A DNA stretch of 64,000 nucleotides from Lenzites betulinus (GCA_022264855.1 JABYQU010000052.1:124001-188000), one strand, 5' to 3'. Counted from the first letter of the stretch, positions 11,344 through 23,039 are shown. Notes: generated from the letters alone by a model not told the origin. A program made the numbers and translations.

Positions 11344-12859
11344 CTATGCAAGAGACCCAGGAGAGACCTGCACTCGCACACTGCCCCCCTCCAAGACCAC
11401 CGTCCTCGACGGACGTCTACGGACACCCTTCAAAGTGACAGTCGCGCGGGCGAGCGTCGGCACCGCCTGCTGGAGCCGCATGAGACCCTCCGCGGGGTCG
11501 AACCGCTCCAGGGTTCCCTCCGTCTGCAACAGCGGCAGCCAATCCTCCGGCTGCACTTTTCTCTCGCCCCACGCCTGCCCGTCCTGGAGCCACTCTGTCC
11601 ACACGGTGATCGTGAGCGTGCGCAGCGCCTGGCACGACGCGAGCGCGCTCAGCAAGTCCTCCTGCATACGCCGCGGTCAACACTGGTGCGCCAGTCCGAT
11701 GGAGGCATCAAGGGAGACGTACCATGACCGAGCCCACATCGACGTGGGTGTGCTCCGTGACGGAGAGCCGGCCGTCAATAGTAAGCTCCTCGAGACGCGC
11801 CATTCCCTCCTCCTGGAACACAGAGAACCGCCCATCCGGCGGAGACTGCCGCAAATCGCCCGGCCAACCGTCGAGCTCGAGAATGCGCGGGCGGACGTGC
11901 ACAAGCGCGGGTCCGAGCATATGCAGGTGCGCGGTCCACACCTCGCGTAGAACAACATGGTCTACCTCGCCCGCCAGACCCAAGAGGTACAGATCGAACA
12001 CGGTGCCTTCGAACTCGCGGAGACGTCTCCAGGTGCACTCTTCGAGCTGATCAGACAGGTTCATCGCGCGCCACGACTCGGGGTCGTTGTTCTCGCCCAT
12101 CTGCCTACTGCCAGGGTAGGTGGTGAACGCAAGGCGCTCAAGGTTTGGGTAGGCACGAATCCACGGTTGGGTGAACGGGAGGGTGGTGTTCATCGTCTCG
12201 AGCACGCGCATCTTGTAGTAAACTGGCGACATTTCGAGGGGATCGTCAGGACTAGTTGACCAGCGGTTGGCGGAGAGGTGTTCGAGAGTAGAGGCAGAGT
12301 GCTCAAGGAGGAGAGCAGGGTGGTATTGATCCCACTCGTCCATTGACATGTACTCGTCGAAGCACGTCAGGCTTCTGCCCCTGTCGAAGTCAAGATGAAC
12401 CCGTGTTAGCTGAACGCGGAGCGAACGCAGGAGGTCAAGGGAGGTGTCGTCGGCATCGGATATGCACAGCTCGCGGAGCGATGTGAGGGAAGCGATGGCA
12501 GACCCGAGTTTGTGATGAACGAGGACGGACTCTCCGGCGTGGATGGTGAGGTGGCGAAGTTTGTGCATATGAGGAACTGCATTAGACAGTCTAAGAGATG
12601 CATCGTGGGACAGTTGGAAGGAGAGGTCAAGGGAGGTGATGAAGCTGAAGCGGATGTCGGGCTGTGCATGGATGAAGTCGAGAAAAGAAAGGAGACTGTC
12701 CTCCTTGCGCAGGGACGGGTGGGACAGAAGGACACGGGGGCCGAGCTCACGGTCGTGGTAGAAGTGGGATGTACGCATGAACCGTGCGCACACCGGCGGC
12801 GACGAGGCGGCCATGATCTCGAGAAGAACATCTTCGGGGAGGACGGGGTGGGATGACAT
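11344..12859 (-). CDS. F-box-type protein (484 aa)
   Basis: Exon 1 is 12859-11723 (379 codons) and exon 2 is 11661-11344 (105 codons plus stop), joined in phase 0 by a GTACGT..GCAG intron. The N-terminus, LPEDVLLEIMAASSPPVCAR, is a typical fungal F-box start followed by a Ser-Pro-x-Leu stretch. The rest is rich in spaced Leu (LRHLTIH, LRELCIS, LEHLSAN, LEELTIDG), suggesting degenerate leucine-rich repeats. Such proteins usually recruit substrates to SCF ubiquitin ligases, but the partner is unknown. ATGs at 12907 and 12967 in the same frame would extend the N-terminus; 12859 is chosen because the F-box begins directly after it. A decayed copy lies immediately downstream. Confidence 0.75.
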
Positions 12860-13083
12860 TGGTGATGCGGGTCTGAGCGAGTAAAAATGGGTGCCTGCGT
12901 TGAACATTGTGTCAGCAAGCTGCTGCCAAGGAATAAACAAGACGCTATAGACTGCTCGCAAGAGCAACTTGACTCTGCGTCATCACAGCCAACGTCGACA
13001 GTCTCGTAGGAAGCTTACCGCTTTCCATGTCGTGCACCGCTTGCTGTCTGTTTGGGGGCGTCGGCGCGGACGCTTGCTATACA
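12860..13083. other. intergenic, upstream region of the F-box gene
   Basis: No other supported gene; contains the alternative in-frame ATGs at 12907 and 12967. Confidence 0.4.
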
Positions 13084-13190
13084 AAGCTAGCAGGACGAGG
13101 ACGAGGAGGACGAGGAGGACGTGTGAGTGAGATGCGCCACTCCGAACGCCGCGGATCGCGCGCGATGCACGTGACCGCGCCCTCCGTCGG
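13084..13190 (+). repeat. duplicate of the upstream region of the phosphatase gene
   Basis: Starting at AAGCTAGCAGGACGAGGA and running through GAGATGCGCCACTCCGAACG to GACCGCGCCCTC, this is nearly the same as 26655-26790, upstream of the histidine acid phosphatase ATG. No phosphatase coding sequence follows here. Confidence 0.7.
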
Positions 13191-13534
13191 GCGAGTCGCC
13201 GCAGGACCCAATGTCACCCATGCCTATGCTGCAGCACTCCCGGGGGTGCGGATGAAGTGCCTGACCTGCTATTGCCTCCCGACGCGGCTCACACTGGGGC
13301 AAACATCGGGTGCTTCTGCCCCTCCCTGCCAAGACCGGGTGACCACCGGTCAAGGAGGTGGTTGTAGTCGTGCATAGCCGGTTAGAGTACCGGTGGTCTA
13401 AATCATCATAGGGTCCTTTACGTCCACAATAATTGGCAGATACACTCACTGCTCCATGATATCCCTAAGAGGGCGTGGTTCAGACTAGCTGGTTCACCGT
13501 CGCCTCCGAGCACACATATACATCTCCACAGGGG

Positions 13535-13866
13535 TGTAACGACTACGTTACACTACCACGGCCATTCTTAGTTAGCACACGGACACTTTAGGTACAACGG
13601 ACACTTACTATAGTATCACGGCCATTCGTAGTGTACTTGCTCCGGCTCGAGACTCGTTCGCGTACTGTAGGACTGTCAGCGCTTAGTACTAGATCGGATC
13701 GCTACCATGCGTCGGCGCTTACCGCCGACGCGGATATCCCCTGTTGCCCGCGCGGTTTGTACCTCTTCGTCGAACCAACACCAGTAATTGCCAGACTCAC
13801 CTCTTCCTCGCCTCGCCTCGCTCGTCTCGTCTCGTCTCGCCCCTTCGAACGGATCTGACCGTTACA
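13535..13866 (+). repeat. 5' LTR of the gypsy element
   Basis: 332 bp, TGTAAC..GTTACA. Contains a repeated CACGGCCATTCxTAGT motif (about 13556 and 13618) and a run of CTCGTCT/CCTCG near the end. Confidence 0.95.
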
Positions 13867-13886
13867 GTTTGGTTCGACCACCAAAC
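13867..13886 (+). other. candidate primer-binding region with a hairpin
   Basis: Directly after the LTR. A perfect 7-bp stem (GTTTGGT 13867-13873 with ACCAAAC 13880-13886) encloses 6 bases. A TGG typical of tRNA-primed sites starts at 13870. The primer tRNA could not be assigned. Confidence 0.35.
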
Positions 13887-14017
13887 ACTTGTTCCTTCTC
13901 GCTATCACCCTCCGGAAAATTTTCCTCAACTCGCTCGGACGTCCCCCGGACCCCCGGTAACGTCCTCTCTCTTCGACTCTCGCATTCGGTCCATCAGGAC
14001 ATTTTTCACTACTTATT

Positions 14018-15256
14018 ATGTCGCATTTTGACCCCGCCGATGCTGGCATGGACCCCGCCGGCTGGCAAGGCATCCCTGCGGCGGCAACCCCAGGCCCGGC
14101 GCACCCCGCGCCCGACCAGCACCCTCAAGCGCCACCCCAGGAGCCTCCTCAAGAGCCAGCCGCGCCGGCAGCGATGCCGACGAACACCGCAGAACTGATG
14201 TCACAGTTCTTCGCGGGACTCACCGCGTTCGCTGAGCACCAGCGCCAGGCCCAGCAGAGCTTCCAAGAGGGCTTCGCCACGCTCGCCCAGCAGCTTGCGC
14301 ACGCCCTCGACCCCTCGGCCCAAGGAGCAGGCATTCCGCCCGCTCCCGCTCCCATTCCAACCCCAGCACCCGCCGTCGCTGCGCCCTCGGCAGCTCGCAC
14401 CCCGACCGTCAAGGTCCGCGAGCCGCGCACGTTCATGGGCAAGGCCGACGACGTGCCCGCCTTCCTGCGCGACATCCGCAACGCCATCGCTCTCCAGCGT
14501 GACGCATTCCGGACCAACCGCGACAAGGCAATGTACCTCAGCATGTATCTCAAGGACGGCGCCCCGCAGTCCTGGTACACAGCTATCGAGCTCGCACCGA
14601 CCAAGCAACACCTACTCGACGACTTCGAGGAGCTCGTGCGCGACTTCCGTGCGCACTTCGAAACATCCGACATCGTCAGTAAGGCCCTGCGCCAGCTCGA
14701 CGCGTTGCGGCAGACTGGCTCGGTCGCCACCTACGCCGCTCGCTTCCAGGAGATCCTCGTCCACCTCGATCTCTCCGAAGCAACGCAAATCCAACGCTTC
14801 TATCAAGGGCTTAAAGAGAGTGTCAAGGACGTCCTTGTAACGGTGCGTGACCTGCCCACTACACTAAAGGACTACATCAGGCTCGCGACCGACATTGACA
14901 ATCGGCTGCACGAGCGCGAGCTCGAGCGCCGTCATGACAAGTCGTCGTCATCAACACGCCCACGCCACCACGACGACCACCGCCCGTCCACAACCTCGCA
15001 GCAGCGGACGACGACGCTGTCGTCGTCGGCCCCCGCACCATCGGCTAGCACCTCCGGTCATGTACCCATGGAGGTCGACGCCGTTCGCTTTGGACCCCTC
15101 ACAACCGCCGAGAAAGAACGCCGTCGCAAGAACGGCCTCTGCCTCTACTGCGGGCAGGGTAACCATCGCATCAGCAACTGCCCGAACATGTCCGACAAGG
15201 CCAGGAATCGCAAGCCTCCGGTTGCCGCTGCTCCCGCCTCGTCGGGAAAAGCGTAG
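14018..15256 (+). CDS. gag: retrotransposon gag polyprotein (412 aa)
   Basis: Gag forms the virus-like particle that packages element RNA. The N-terminus (about 1-130) is Pro/Ala/Gln-rich. Residues about 130-290 form the helical capsid-like gag region (FMGKADDVPAFLRDI, MYLSMYLKDGAPQSWY, LRQLDALRQTGSVATYAARF, RFYQGLKESVKD). A Ser/Thr/His-rich linker follows, then one zinc knuckle near residue 375, CLYCGQGNHRISNC, matching C-x2-C-x4-H-x4-C. It ends TAG at 15254-15256. The pol frame is already open across this stop in the -1 frame. Confidence 0.93.
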   Translation: MSHFDPADAGMDPAGWQGIPAAATPGPAHPAPDQHPQAPPQEPPQEPAAPAAMPTNTAELMSQFFAGLTAFAEHQRQAQQSFQEGFATLAQQLAHALDPSAQGAGIPPAPAPIPTPAPAVAAPSAARTPTVKVREPRTFMGKADDVPAFLRDIRNAIALQRDAFRTNRDKAMYLSMYLKDGAPQSWYTAIELAPTKQHLLDDFEELVRDFRAHFETSDIVSKALRQLDALRQTGSVATYAARFQEILVHLDLSEATQIQRFYQGLKESVKDVLVTVRDLPTTLKDYIRLATDIDNRLHERELERRHDKSSSSTRPRHHDDHRPSTTSQQRTTTLSSSAPAPSASTSGHVPMEVDAVRFGPLTTAEKERRRKNGLCLYCGQGNHRISNCPNMSDKARNRKPPVAAAPASSGKA

Positions 15257-15324
15257 CCGGTGGTTCTCTAGCCCACGAACCTCCGGAGCATCAAGGGCAT
15301 GCGGCGCCCCCTTCGGAGGCCACC

Positions 15325-18300
15325 ATGCACGTCCGTCGCACTGACGGCACGTGGATACCCAAGTCCGCCGGTAAAGTCCCTCGTTTTCAACTGTCTGCCC
15401 ACGTACACGATTCCATTCACTCCTCCGATCATTTCTTTATTTCCATCTCGCTCAACTTCCCCGATCGACGACCCATCCATACATATGCGCTCGTCGACTG
15501 TGGAGCTACCGCTTCTTGTATCTCTTTCGATTTCGCAAACCGTCACTCCTTGCCCCGCCGTCTCAAGGACGTGCCCATACCCATCACCGCTGTTGACGAG
15601 CGCCCGATAGCCTCCGGGCTCGTCACCCATGACGTACTGACTTCTCTTTCCGTCCACAAGCACTCCGAGAACATCGCTTTAGGCGTTGTCTCGGTCCCAT
15701 TCCCCATCATCCTTGGCCTCGACTGGTTGCGTCGCCACAACCCAGTCATTGACTGGGCGCGCAACCGCCTCGCTCTCTCGTGCTGCGGCGCAAATCCCTC
15801 GTACCCCGTCTCCGCGCTGGGCAAAGGCTTCGGTCTTACTCAGATCGCGTCCACCGTCCTCTCCTCGCACTCTGTCTCGGCTACGTCGGTCGGTTTAGGC
15901 CTCGGTCTATGTGGTCACTCTCTCGTCCCCTCGATACCGGACACTGTCGATCGCTCCTCGCATCGAAGCGTGCCCGCCTCCTCCAAACAGTCCCCATACC
16001 TGTCGACGCTCTCGACATCGCCGCTCGCTTCTCACATCGGGCCTGGCATTGGCTTCGGTCAAACCATGGCGCCATCATCTTCGCCCTCGCTTCTATCTCG
16101 CATCTTCCCGTCTCTCGTTTCCTTGTCTCCGTCTCCGTCCTCCACTCCCCCGCCTGCACTCAACATCTCTTTTGTCAACTCCGCTCGTTTCCGCAAGTAT
16201 GCTAAGTCCGGCGAATGCGCGCTGCTTCGGTACCATCCCAAGGGCTCCCGCAGTTACAAGATCGCGTCGCTCGCCACGGACTCCTCCGCGTCCACTTCGA
16301 CTCCTCCGCTCTCCACTCCCGCTCCCGAACCGCCCCCGTCGTCCACCCTGGACGACGACAACCCTTCCTCGGCCATCCCAGAGAAGTACCACGACTTCGT
16401 GTCGGTCTTCTCGCCAACCGAGGCCGAGATGCTACCGCCTCACCGCCCAACCGTCGACATGGCCATCGAGGTCGAGGACGGTAAGTCTCCGCCGTTCGGC
16501 CCGATGTATCACCTCTCGCAGCAGGAACGCGAAGTTCTATTTGACTACATCGAGTCAAACCTCAAGAAAGGCTTCATCCGACGCTCGACGTCCTCCGCCG
16601 GTGCCCCCATCCTCTTCGTCAAGAAGAAGACCGGCGAACTCCGCCTCTGCGTCGACTACCGCGGTCTCAACTCGATCACCAAGAAAAACCGCTACCCCAT
16701 CCCACTCGTTGACGACCTGCTCGACAGCGTCCGCGGTTGCACAGTCTTCACGGTCCTTGACCTGAAGAATGCGTTCAACCTCATCCGCATCCGCGACGGT
16801 GACGAGTGGAAGACTGCCTTCCGCACGCACCTCGGTTTATTCGAGTACACCGTCATGCCATTCGGTCTCACTAACGCCCCCGCTACATTTCAGGCTTTCA
16901 TTCAGGAGACGCTGCGCGATCTCCTCGACGTCATCTGCGTCGTTTACCTCGATGACATACTGATATTCTCTCGCTCGCAGGACGAACACGACCAGCACGT
17001 TCGCCTCGTGCTTGAGCATCTCCAACGCGCCGGGTTGTACGCCAACGCCAAGAAATGCGAGTTCGACAAGTCCGAGGTCGAGTACCTCGGCTACTTGCTA
17101 GGCGTTGACGGCATCAAGATGCACCCGCGCAAGCTCGACACCATCGCAGAATGGCCCGCGCCGCGCTCGGTCAAGGACATTCAATCATTTCTTGGATTTA
17201 CTAACTTCTATCGTCGCTTCATAGATGGCTACGCGAAGATTGTCGTCCCCCTCAACGCGCTCACGCGCAAGGACGCAATCGAGCTACCATTCGCCCTCAC
17301 CCCTGCGGCCGCTGACGCATTCCATACGCTGAAGCGCGCCTTTACCTCCTCTCCCCTGCTACGCCACTTCGACTCGTCCCTCCCGTGCACGTTGCGGACC
17401 GACGCCTCCGATTTCGCAATCGCCGGCGTCCTCCACCAGCCAGACGCGCAGGGCTTCCTTCACCCTGTCGCGTACTTCTCCCGCAAGCTCTCGCCCGCCG
17501 AAATCAACTACGACGTCTACGACAAGGAGCTCCTCGCCATCGTGGAGTCGTTCCGCGACATGCGCGCGTGGACAATCGGTACCGCAACACCCGTGGCCGT
17601 CATCTCGGACCACAAAAACCTTGAGTATTTCATGTCGTCCCGCGTACTCAACTGTCGTCAGGCGCGCTGGTCGATGTTCCTTTCGGAGTTCAACTTTCGT
17701 TTGGACTACGCCCCTGGGCTTAAAAACCCCGCTGATGCGCCCTCGAGGCGGCCCGACTTCGCGCCTCGAGAGGGGGATGACGTCCTGCGTCTCCAAGAAC
17801 AAACCCTACTCACTCCTTTGCACACAGAACGACTCTACCCTTCGAGCCAAGGCGCTTCGTCGCCCGCTTGCCTGCCCACCACCGTCGCGTCCCTGACCAC
17901 CCTCGCCATCGACAACTCAGAGATGCTCGGACGTTTTCAAGACGCGTATCGAGCAGACACCGAGTGGCGAGAGGCACTCACACGTGGCAACACCGACTTC
18001 ACGCAGGAAGGCAATCTTGTCTTCCACAAAGGTCTTCTATTCGTCCCCGCGTCCCTACGTACTGACATTGTGCGCATGCGCCACGATTCTCTCGTTGCAG
18101 GTCACCCAGGACGTGTCCGTACTCTCGGACTCGTTCGCCGCGACTTCTCGTGGCCGGGCATGCAAACATTCGTGCATCGCTACGTCCAGGCATGCGACGT
18201 CTGCGCCCGCATCAAGACGCCCCACCACAAACCATACGGACTTCTTCGCCCCCTCGACATCCCTACGCGGCCGTGGAGATCCATCACCATGGACTTCATT

Positions 18301-20537
18301 GTCAAGCTGCCGCCCTCACACAGTTACGACTCGATCTGGGTCGTGTGCGACCGTCTCACCCGCGCCGCCCACTTCATCCCGTGCAACGAGACCATCGATG
18401 CACCGGGCCTGGCATGGCTATTCCTCGACCGCATCTTCCGTTACCACGGACTACCCGACTCAATTGTGTCGGACCGCGGTTCGGTCTTCGTTTCTCGATT
18501 CTGGAAAGAACTGACGTCCTTGCTCCAAATCAAGCTCGACATGTCGACTGCGTATCACCCGCAGACGGACGGTCTCACCGAGCGTACCAACCAGACGCTT
18601 GAGACATACCTCCGGGCATACACGTCGTATCAGCAAGACGACTGGGTCGACTACCTCCCGCTTGCCGAGTTCGCGTTCAACAACAACGTGAACTCATCGA
18701 CCAAGCAAACCCCGTTCTTCGCCAACTGCGGCTTCCACCCCACGTTTGAGCCGCTGATACGCTCCACAGGCGTTCCAGGCCAGAAACCCTCCTTCTCCAC
18801 CCTTGCGCGCGCACGCCAACCACAGCGCGCGCAGAGCCCACCGCACACTTCGGTACCCCCTACGTCGCGCGCGTAGTGCGCGTAGCCCATCGCGCGCAAG
18901 GTCAAGATGCGCGCGGGGCACTTCACCACGGCGCGCGTGATGCCTGTCGCTATCCCGAACCCTCTGCCCTAGCTGCTCGCGCGCGCGGGTCCTCGGGGCG
19001 CATCAGTGGCGCGCGCACGAGGCGCGCGAAGAGTCGGATCGCGCGCGGCAAGTGCGTCCGGCGCGCGAGGCCTCCCGGGCCCGGTTTCCGCTTATCTTCC
19101 GTATGGTAGCACGTGTTTTTGATTCAGCCTGCGGGCATTCCTGTACATAGTCATTTCGGGGCATTCGAACCCCCCAGACAATCCACCCCTCACTCTCTCA
19201 ACTGCTGGGAACGTGTCCCTCACGCTTCTTGACGAGCAACAGCTTCCCCTTCAAGGCAGGACGACTGGAGACCTCTCCGCTGTGACAGCGTACCGTCAGT
19301 TGCGTATATTGCGTCTATTCCGTTTCTCCTGCGTTTTACTGCGGGCGTACTGCGTTGCGAAGCCCCGCGGCTGACTGCGAGCGTTGCGTTATTCCTGCGC
19401 GCGTTGCGTTACCGAGCTTACCTCCGCGCGCGCCCTTCTACAGCGCGAGTCCGCGCGCGCTCTTGCCTTGTGCGCGAGAGGCTTCCCTTCTGTTAGCGCG
19501 CGAACAGTACGCGGGCCGGCCTACTAGCGAACCTAGGGAGCTCGAGACCTTACTCCCCTTCATCACACACCTAGACGTCCTCTACCCCTCGGCTATCGGC
19601 CGTCAGAGCACCTCTTACCGTATCACCGCAACTCACCGATCGCACCTCCGTCCCCGCTGCCGCCGATCTAGCAACGCGCCTCGCACGTCTTCACGACGAG
19701 CTTCGCGCCGAGCTGAAAGGCGCGCAAGAGCATCAAGCCCGGTACTACAACAAGCGCGTCTCCGACTCACCCAAGTACGCCCGCGACCAACTCGTGTGGT
19801 TGCTTCGCCGCAACATCAAGACTACGCGTCCGTCCGGCAAGCTCGACCACCGACGCCTCGGTCCATTCCCCATTGAACGCCCCATCTCCGACCACGCCTA
19901 CCAACTTCGTCTCCCCCCTTATCTGTCTTGCCTTCACCCCGTTTTCCACGTCTCCCTTCTTGAACCTTACTCCGACCCTTCCGAATTCCACTCTCACGCA
20001 TCCCCAGACCCCTTCTCGCTTCCTGACGACTCTTCCCCTTCTATCTCCCACATCCTCGACTCTCGCAAACTCGGCCAGCGCTACGAGTACCTCGTGCGCT
20101 GGGCGGGTCTATCCCCCGATGAAGACTCATGGATTCCCCTCTCCGACCTTCCCTTCACACCCGCAGTCAACGAGCTCGTTGACCGCTTCCATCGCCGTCA
20201 CCCTCGCGCTCCGCGCCCACACCAGCTCGTGTTCGAGCGCGCCGCACCCGTGCCAGATGATTCTATTGACGTTTTACCTTCTACCTTACAGGTCCCCGCT
20301 CCCGCGTCCTCCGTGCCCGTCCCGCTGCCCGCGTCCTCCGTGCCCATCCCGCTGCCCGCGTCCTCCGCGCCCGCCGCTCCTGCCCGTCGCCCCGCTGCCG
20401 TCCCGCTCGCTGCTCCGCGCCCGTCGTCCCCGCCGCCGGCACCTCGCCATAACCTGCGCGAGGTGTTCGTTCCGCCGCCGCAGACCACGACCCGCTCTGG
20501 CCGTGTCTCGCGACCGCCTCGTCGTCCCGACGAGTAG
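15325..20537 (+). pseudogene. pol: retrotransposon pol polyprotein, split by an insertion
   Basis: Domains in order: aspartic protease with VDCGATASCI (Cys where Ser or Thr is usual); reverse transcriptase with YLDDILIFS; RNase H with LRTDASDFAIAGVL; integrase zinc finger H-H-C-C ending CDVCARIK; D,D,E core with TMDFI, SDRGSVF and TERTNQTLE; a GPF/Y-like stretch near LDHRRLGPF; and a chromodomain (YEYLVRWAGLSPDEDSWIP) with a Pro-rich tail. As it stands the frame stops at 18874-18876, inside the insert at 18755-19625. Leaving out the insert and one 4-bp target repeat brings both halves into one frame of about 1,445 codons. The pol frame lies -1 to gag and is open across the gag stop; ATG 15325 is the first Met after that stop. 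Confidence 0.93.
18755..19625. mobile_element. 871-bp solo-LTR-like insertion in pol
   Basis: Ends are the perfect inverted repeat TGATACG..CGTATCA, i.e. TG..CA termini as in LTRs. The 4-bp direct repeat CCGC flanks it (18751-18754 and 19626-19629). The interior is GC-rich with many GCGCGC runs and codes for nothing recognisable. Its position, ends and the exact frame recovery of pol on leaving it out support a transposition event; length and lack of genes suggest a solo LTR of another retroelement. Confidence 0.82.
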
Positions 20538-20556
20538 GTCTTCGCGCATACTGCGC

Positions 20557-21215
20557 CAGCAGCTGTTGTAGTCCTGATGCATCATTTACCGTTAAATGGC
20601 CTGCGGCGTATTGCATCAATTACCGTCTGCGTCCTGATGCATTACGACAGCCCGGTAAGCGACCGAGGACCCTCCGGGACCTGCCTAATTAGGCAGGTGC
20701 CCCCGGGGAATGCTATTATCTACTGTTTTTGCTAATCTACTGCTTATCTGTGCTAGATTACAGTCTTATCTCATCTCTCCAGCGCTTTCCCGCGCCCCTC
20801 AGGCCTCTGCAAGCGGGCGCTTTGGCTCCCGGCTCAGTACACCCCAATTAGGCAATTATGGCCTCCTCCCTCATACCTCCCTCCTCCCTCCGGCTCCACT
20901 GGGCCCATTTCCCGTCCGATCGCCTTCGCACTAGGGCCGTTCGATTCGCATTTACTGGGACTACAATCGCGGGCAAACGCGTCTGGAATCCGGTAAGTAC
21001 TGACAGTTTGACATTAGATACAAAATGGGCTAGTGAGACGACACAAAACGCGCTATATCTCGCGCGTTTCGCGTCGCCTCCTCGCGCGTAAGGGCTTCCC
21101 GGAAAGCCACAGAACGTCGCTTTCCGGAGAGCCCTCAACGACGCCGAACGGACCGGGATTGGTGGAGATACCATCCGCCCTTCTGGGGGAGGAGGGTAGC
21201 TCCACCTCCCCGGTC
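20557..21215 (+). repeat. left terminal inverted repeat
   Basis: Inverted copy of ~22365-23024. Apparent short frames in it are mirrored in the right arm and are not genes. Confidence 0.8.
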
Positions 21216-22364
21216 CATATCACCTCCAAATCGCGTTAGGGTGCCCTTCAAATGTTACAGCATACTTAAATTACATTACAGACCATCTAAACAACATCAA
21301 AACAGCACCAGACGCACTCAAACACGCTCGAAGCCCGCCACTTTGTGCCTCATACAAAACATGACCATTTTGCGGATAGCTCAACAACGCGGACCCGCTG
21401 CGCGGCGAAATATATATCGCCGGAAAGCGGCATGCAGCCGCTTTCTGACGGTATATGTATCGTCGCGAGGCGACCACTCCTCGTCTTGCTATCAGTGTTT
21501 ATATGCTCTTCCACTGCTGCTCTCACACACTTTTGATTATTTCCATAGCTTCTCATACAGTTGGGACATGCATGTTATACACATCTGATAGTACTGAGAT
21601 ACATGTATTCAATGCACAAAGAATCACAGAAAACGATGGAAAACTCGTCTAGGTATCAACTATTGTATCCACATAGTGCTCCCCTGTTAGCACTGTACTA
21701 CACAGCTGCAAAACCGGTCTTAAGACACCTTGAAGTGTCTTAAGACGCTTTGTGGCTGTGCATTTTGACACAGATTAGAGAATAGTTCACTCAATCCGGG
21801 CCGATATTGCTCATAAATTTGTACACATATAGAGTACGTCTGTCGCTATTTGAATCTGAAAAAACATTTAAAATCGCACAATGTTGTAATATTCTGCAGA
21901 GGTTCCTTTTCTTCATACTGATAAGGTGTTGATTTCGCTCTACTGTTATGTGTATACAATCTGAATACATTGTGGGATTCTATGCAATGCTGTGAATGTA
22001 TGAGTGAAGTCCGCTTGTGAATCGATGCCGTTTTACATAAAATATGCGGATATTACTGTTGACAGGGGGTAGGAGGAGGGTAAGCCAACAGCGGAACATA
22101 CAGCGGTCGCATCGCAACGCAAAGTATACCGTCGGAACGCTGCGTGCAACAGCTTTCCGGCGATATACTTAGCGTCGCGTCGCGTGGTCGAGTGATGGTG
22201 CTACATGGGAAATAGTCGCCTTGTGTCTGAGCCACAGGGCGACGGTTTTTGAGTATTTGTGAGTATGGATTCCACCCTATTTATGGGTTTAACGTAGCCC
22301 TATAGGTATAATGATGGTCATATTGAAACGCTGTAGCGCTACAACATGTCTGGGGAGATGTATG

Positions 22365-23024
22365 GCCCAAGGAGGGAGAGCTATCCCCCTCCCCCAGAAG
22401 GGCGGATGGTATCTCTACCATTCCCGTACCGTTTTGCGTCGTTAAGGGCTCGCCGGAAAGCTACATTCTGTGGCTTTCCGGGGAGCCCATACACGCGAGG
22501 AGGCGACGCGAAACGCGCGAGATATCGCTCGTTTTGTGTCGTCTCACCAGCACATTTTGTATCTAATGTAAAACTATCAGTACTTACCGGATTCCAGACG
22601 CGTTTGCGCGCGATTGTAGTCCTAATAAATGCGAATCGAACGGTTCCAGTGCGAGCGTAAACGGATAAGAAACGAGCCCAGGAGAGCCGGAGAGAGGAGG
22701 GGGGTATGGAGGGAGGAGGAGGCAGTTGCCTAATTGGGGTGTACTGAGCCGGGAGCCAAAGCGCCCACTTGCAGAGGCCTGAGGGGCGCGGGAAAGCGCC
22801 GGAGCGATGAGATAAGAATGTAATCTAGCACAGATAAGCAATAGATCAGTAAAAACAGTAGATAACAGCATTCCCCGGGGGCACCTGCCTAATTAGGCAG
22901 GTCCCGGAGGGTCCTCGGTCGCTTACCGGGCTGTCGTAATGCATCAGGACGCAGACGGTAATTGATGCAATACGCCGCAGGCCATTTAACGGTAAATGAT
23001 GCATCAGGACTACCACAGTTGGTG
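22365..23024 (-). repeat. right terminal inverted repeat
   Basis: Reverse-complement partner of the left arm, with scattered substitutions and small indels. Confidence 0.8.
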
Positions 23025-23039
23025 ACTGCGCTCACCCTG

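Larger units (their letters stand above)
20557..23024. mobile_element. 2.47-kb non-autonomous element with long terminal inverted repeats
   Basis: About 650 bp at each end are inverted copies (20557-~21215 and ~22365-23024). They share landmarks such as GTAGTCCTGATGCATCATT, CCTGCCTAATTAGGCAGG and CGAGGACCCTCCGGGACC. Flanking it is the 7-bp direct repeat ACTGCGC (20550-20556 and 23025-23031), a candidate target duplication. The AT-richer middle (21240-22340) has no transposase-sized frame but holds further inverted copies of a CGGAAAGC..GCCGCTTTC palindrome. The superfamily is unassigned; a 7-8 bp duplication would fit hAT-like elements. Confidence 0.82.

Noticed and set aside
20710..22871. 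Two similar short proteins (MLLSTVF..) on opposite strands
   Set aside because: They are mirror images produced by the terminal inverted repeats, not paired genes.
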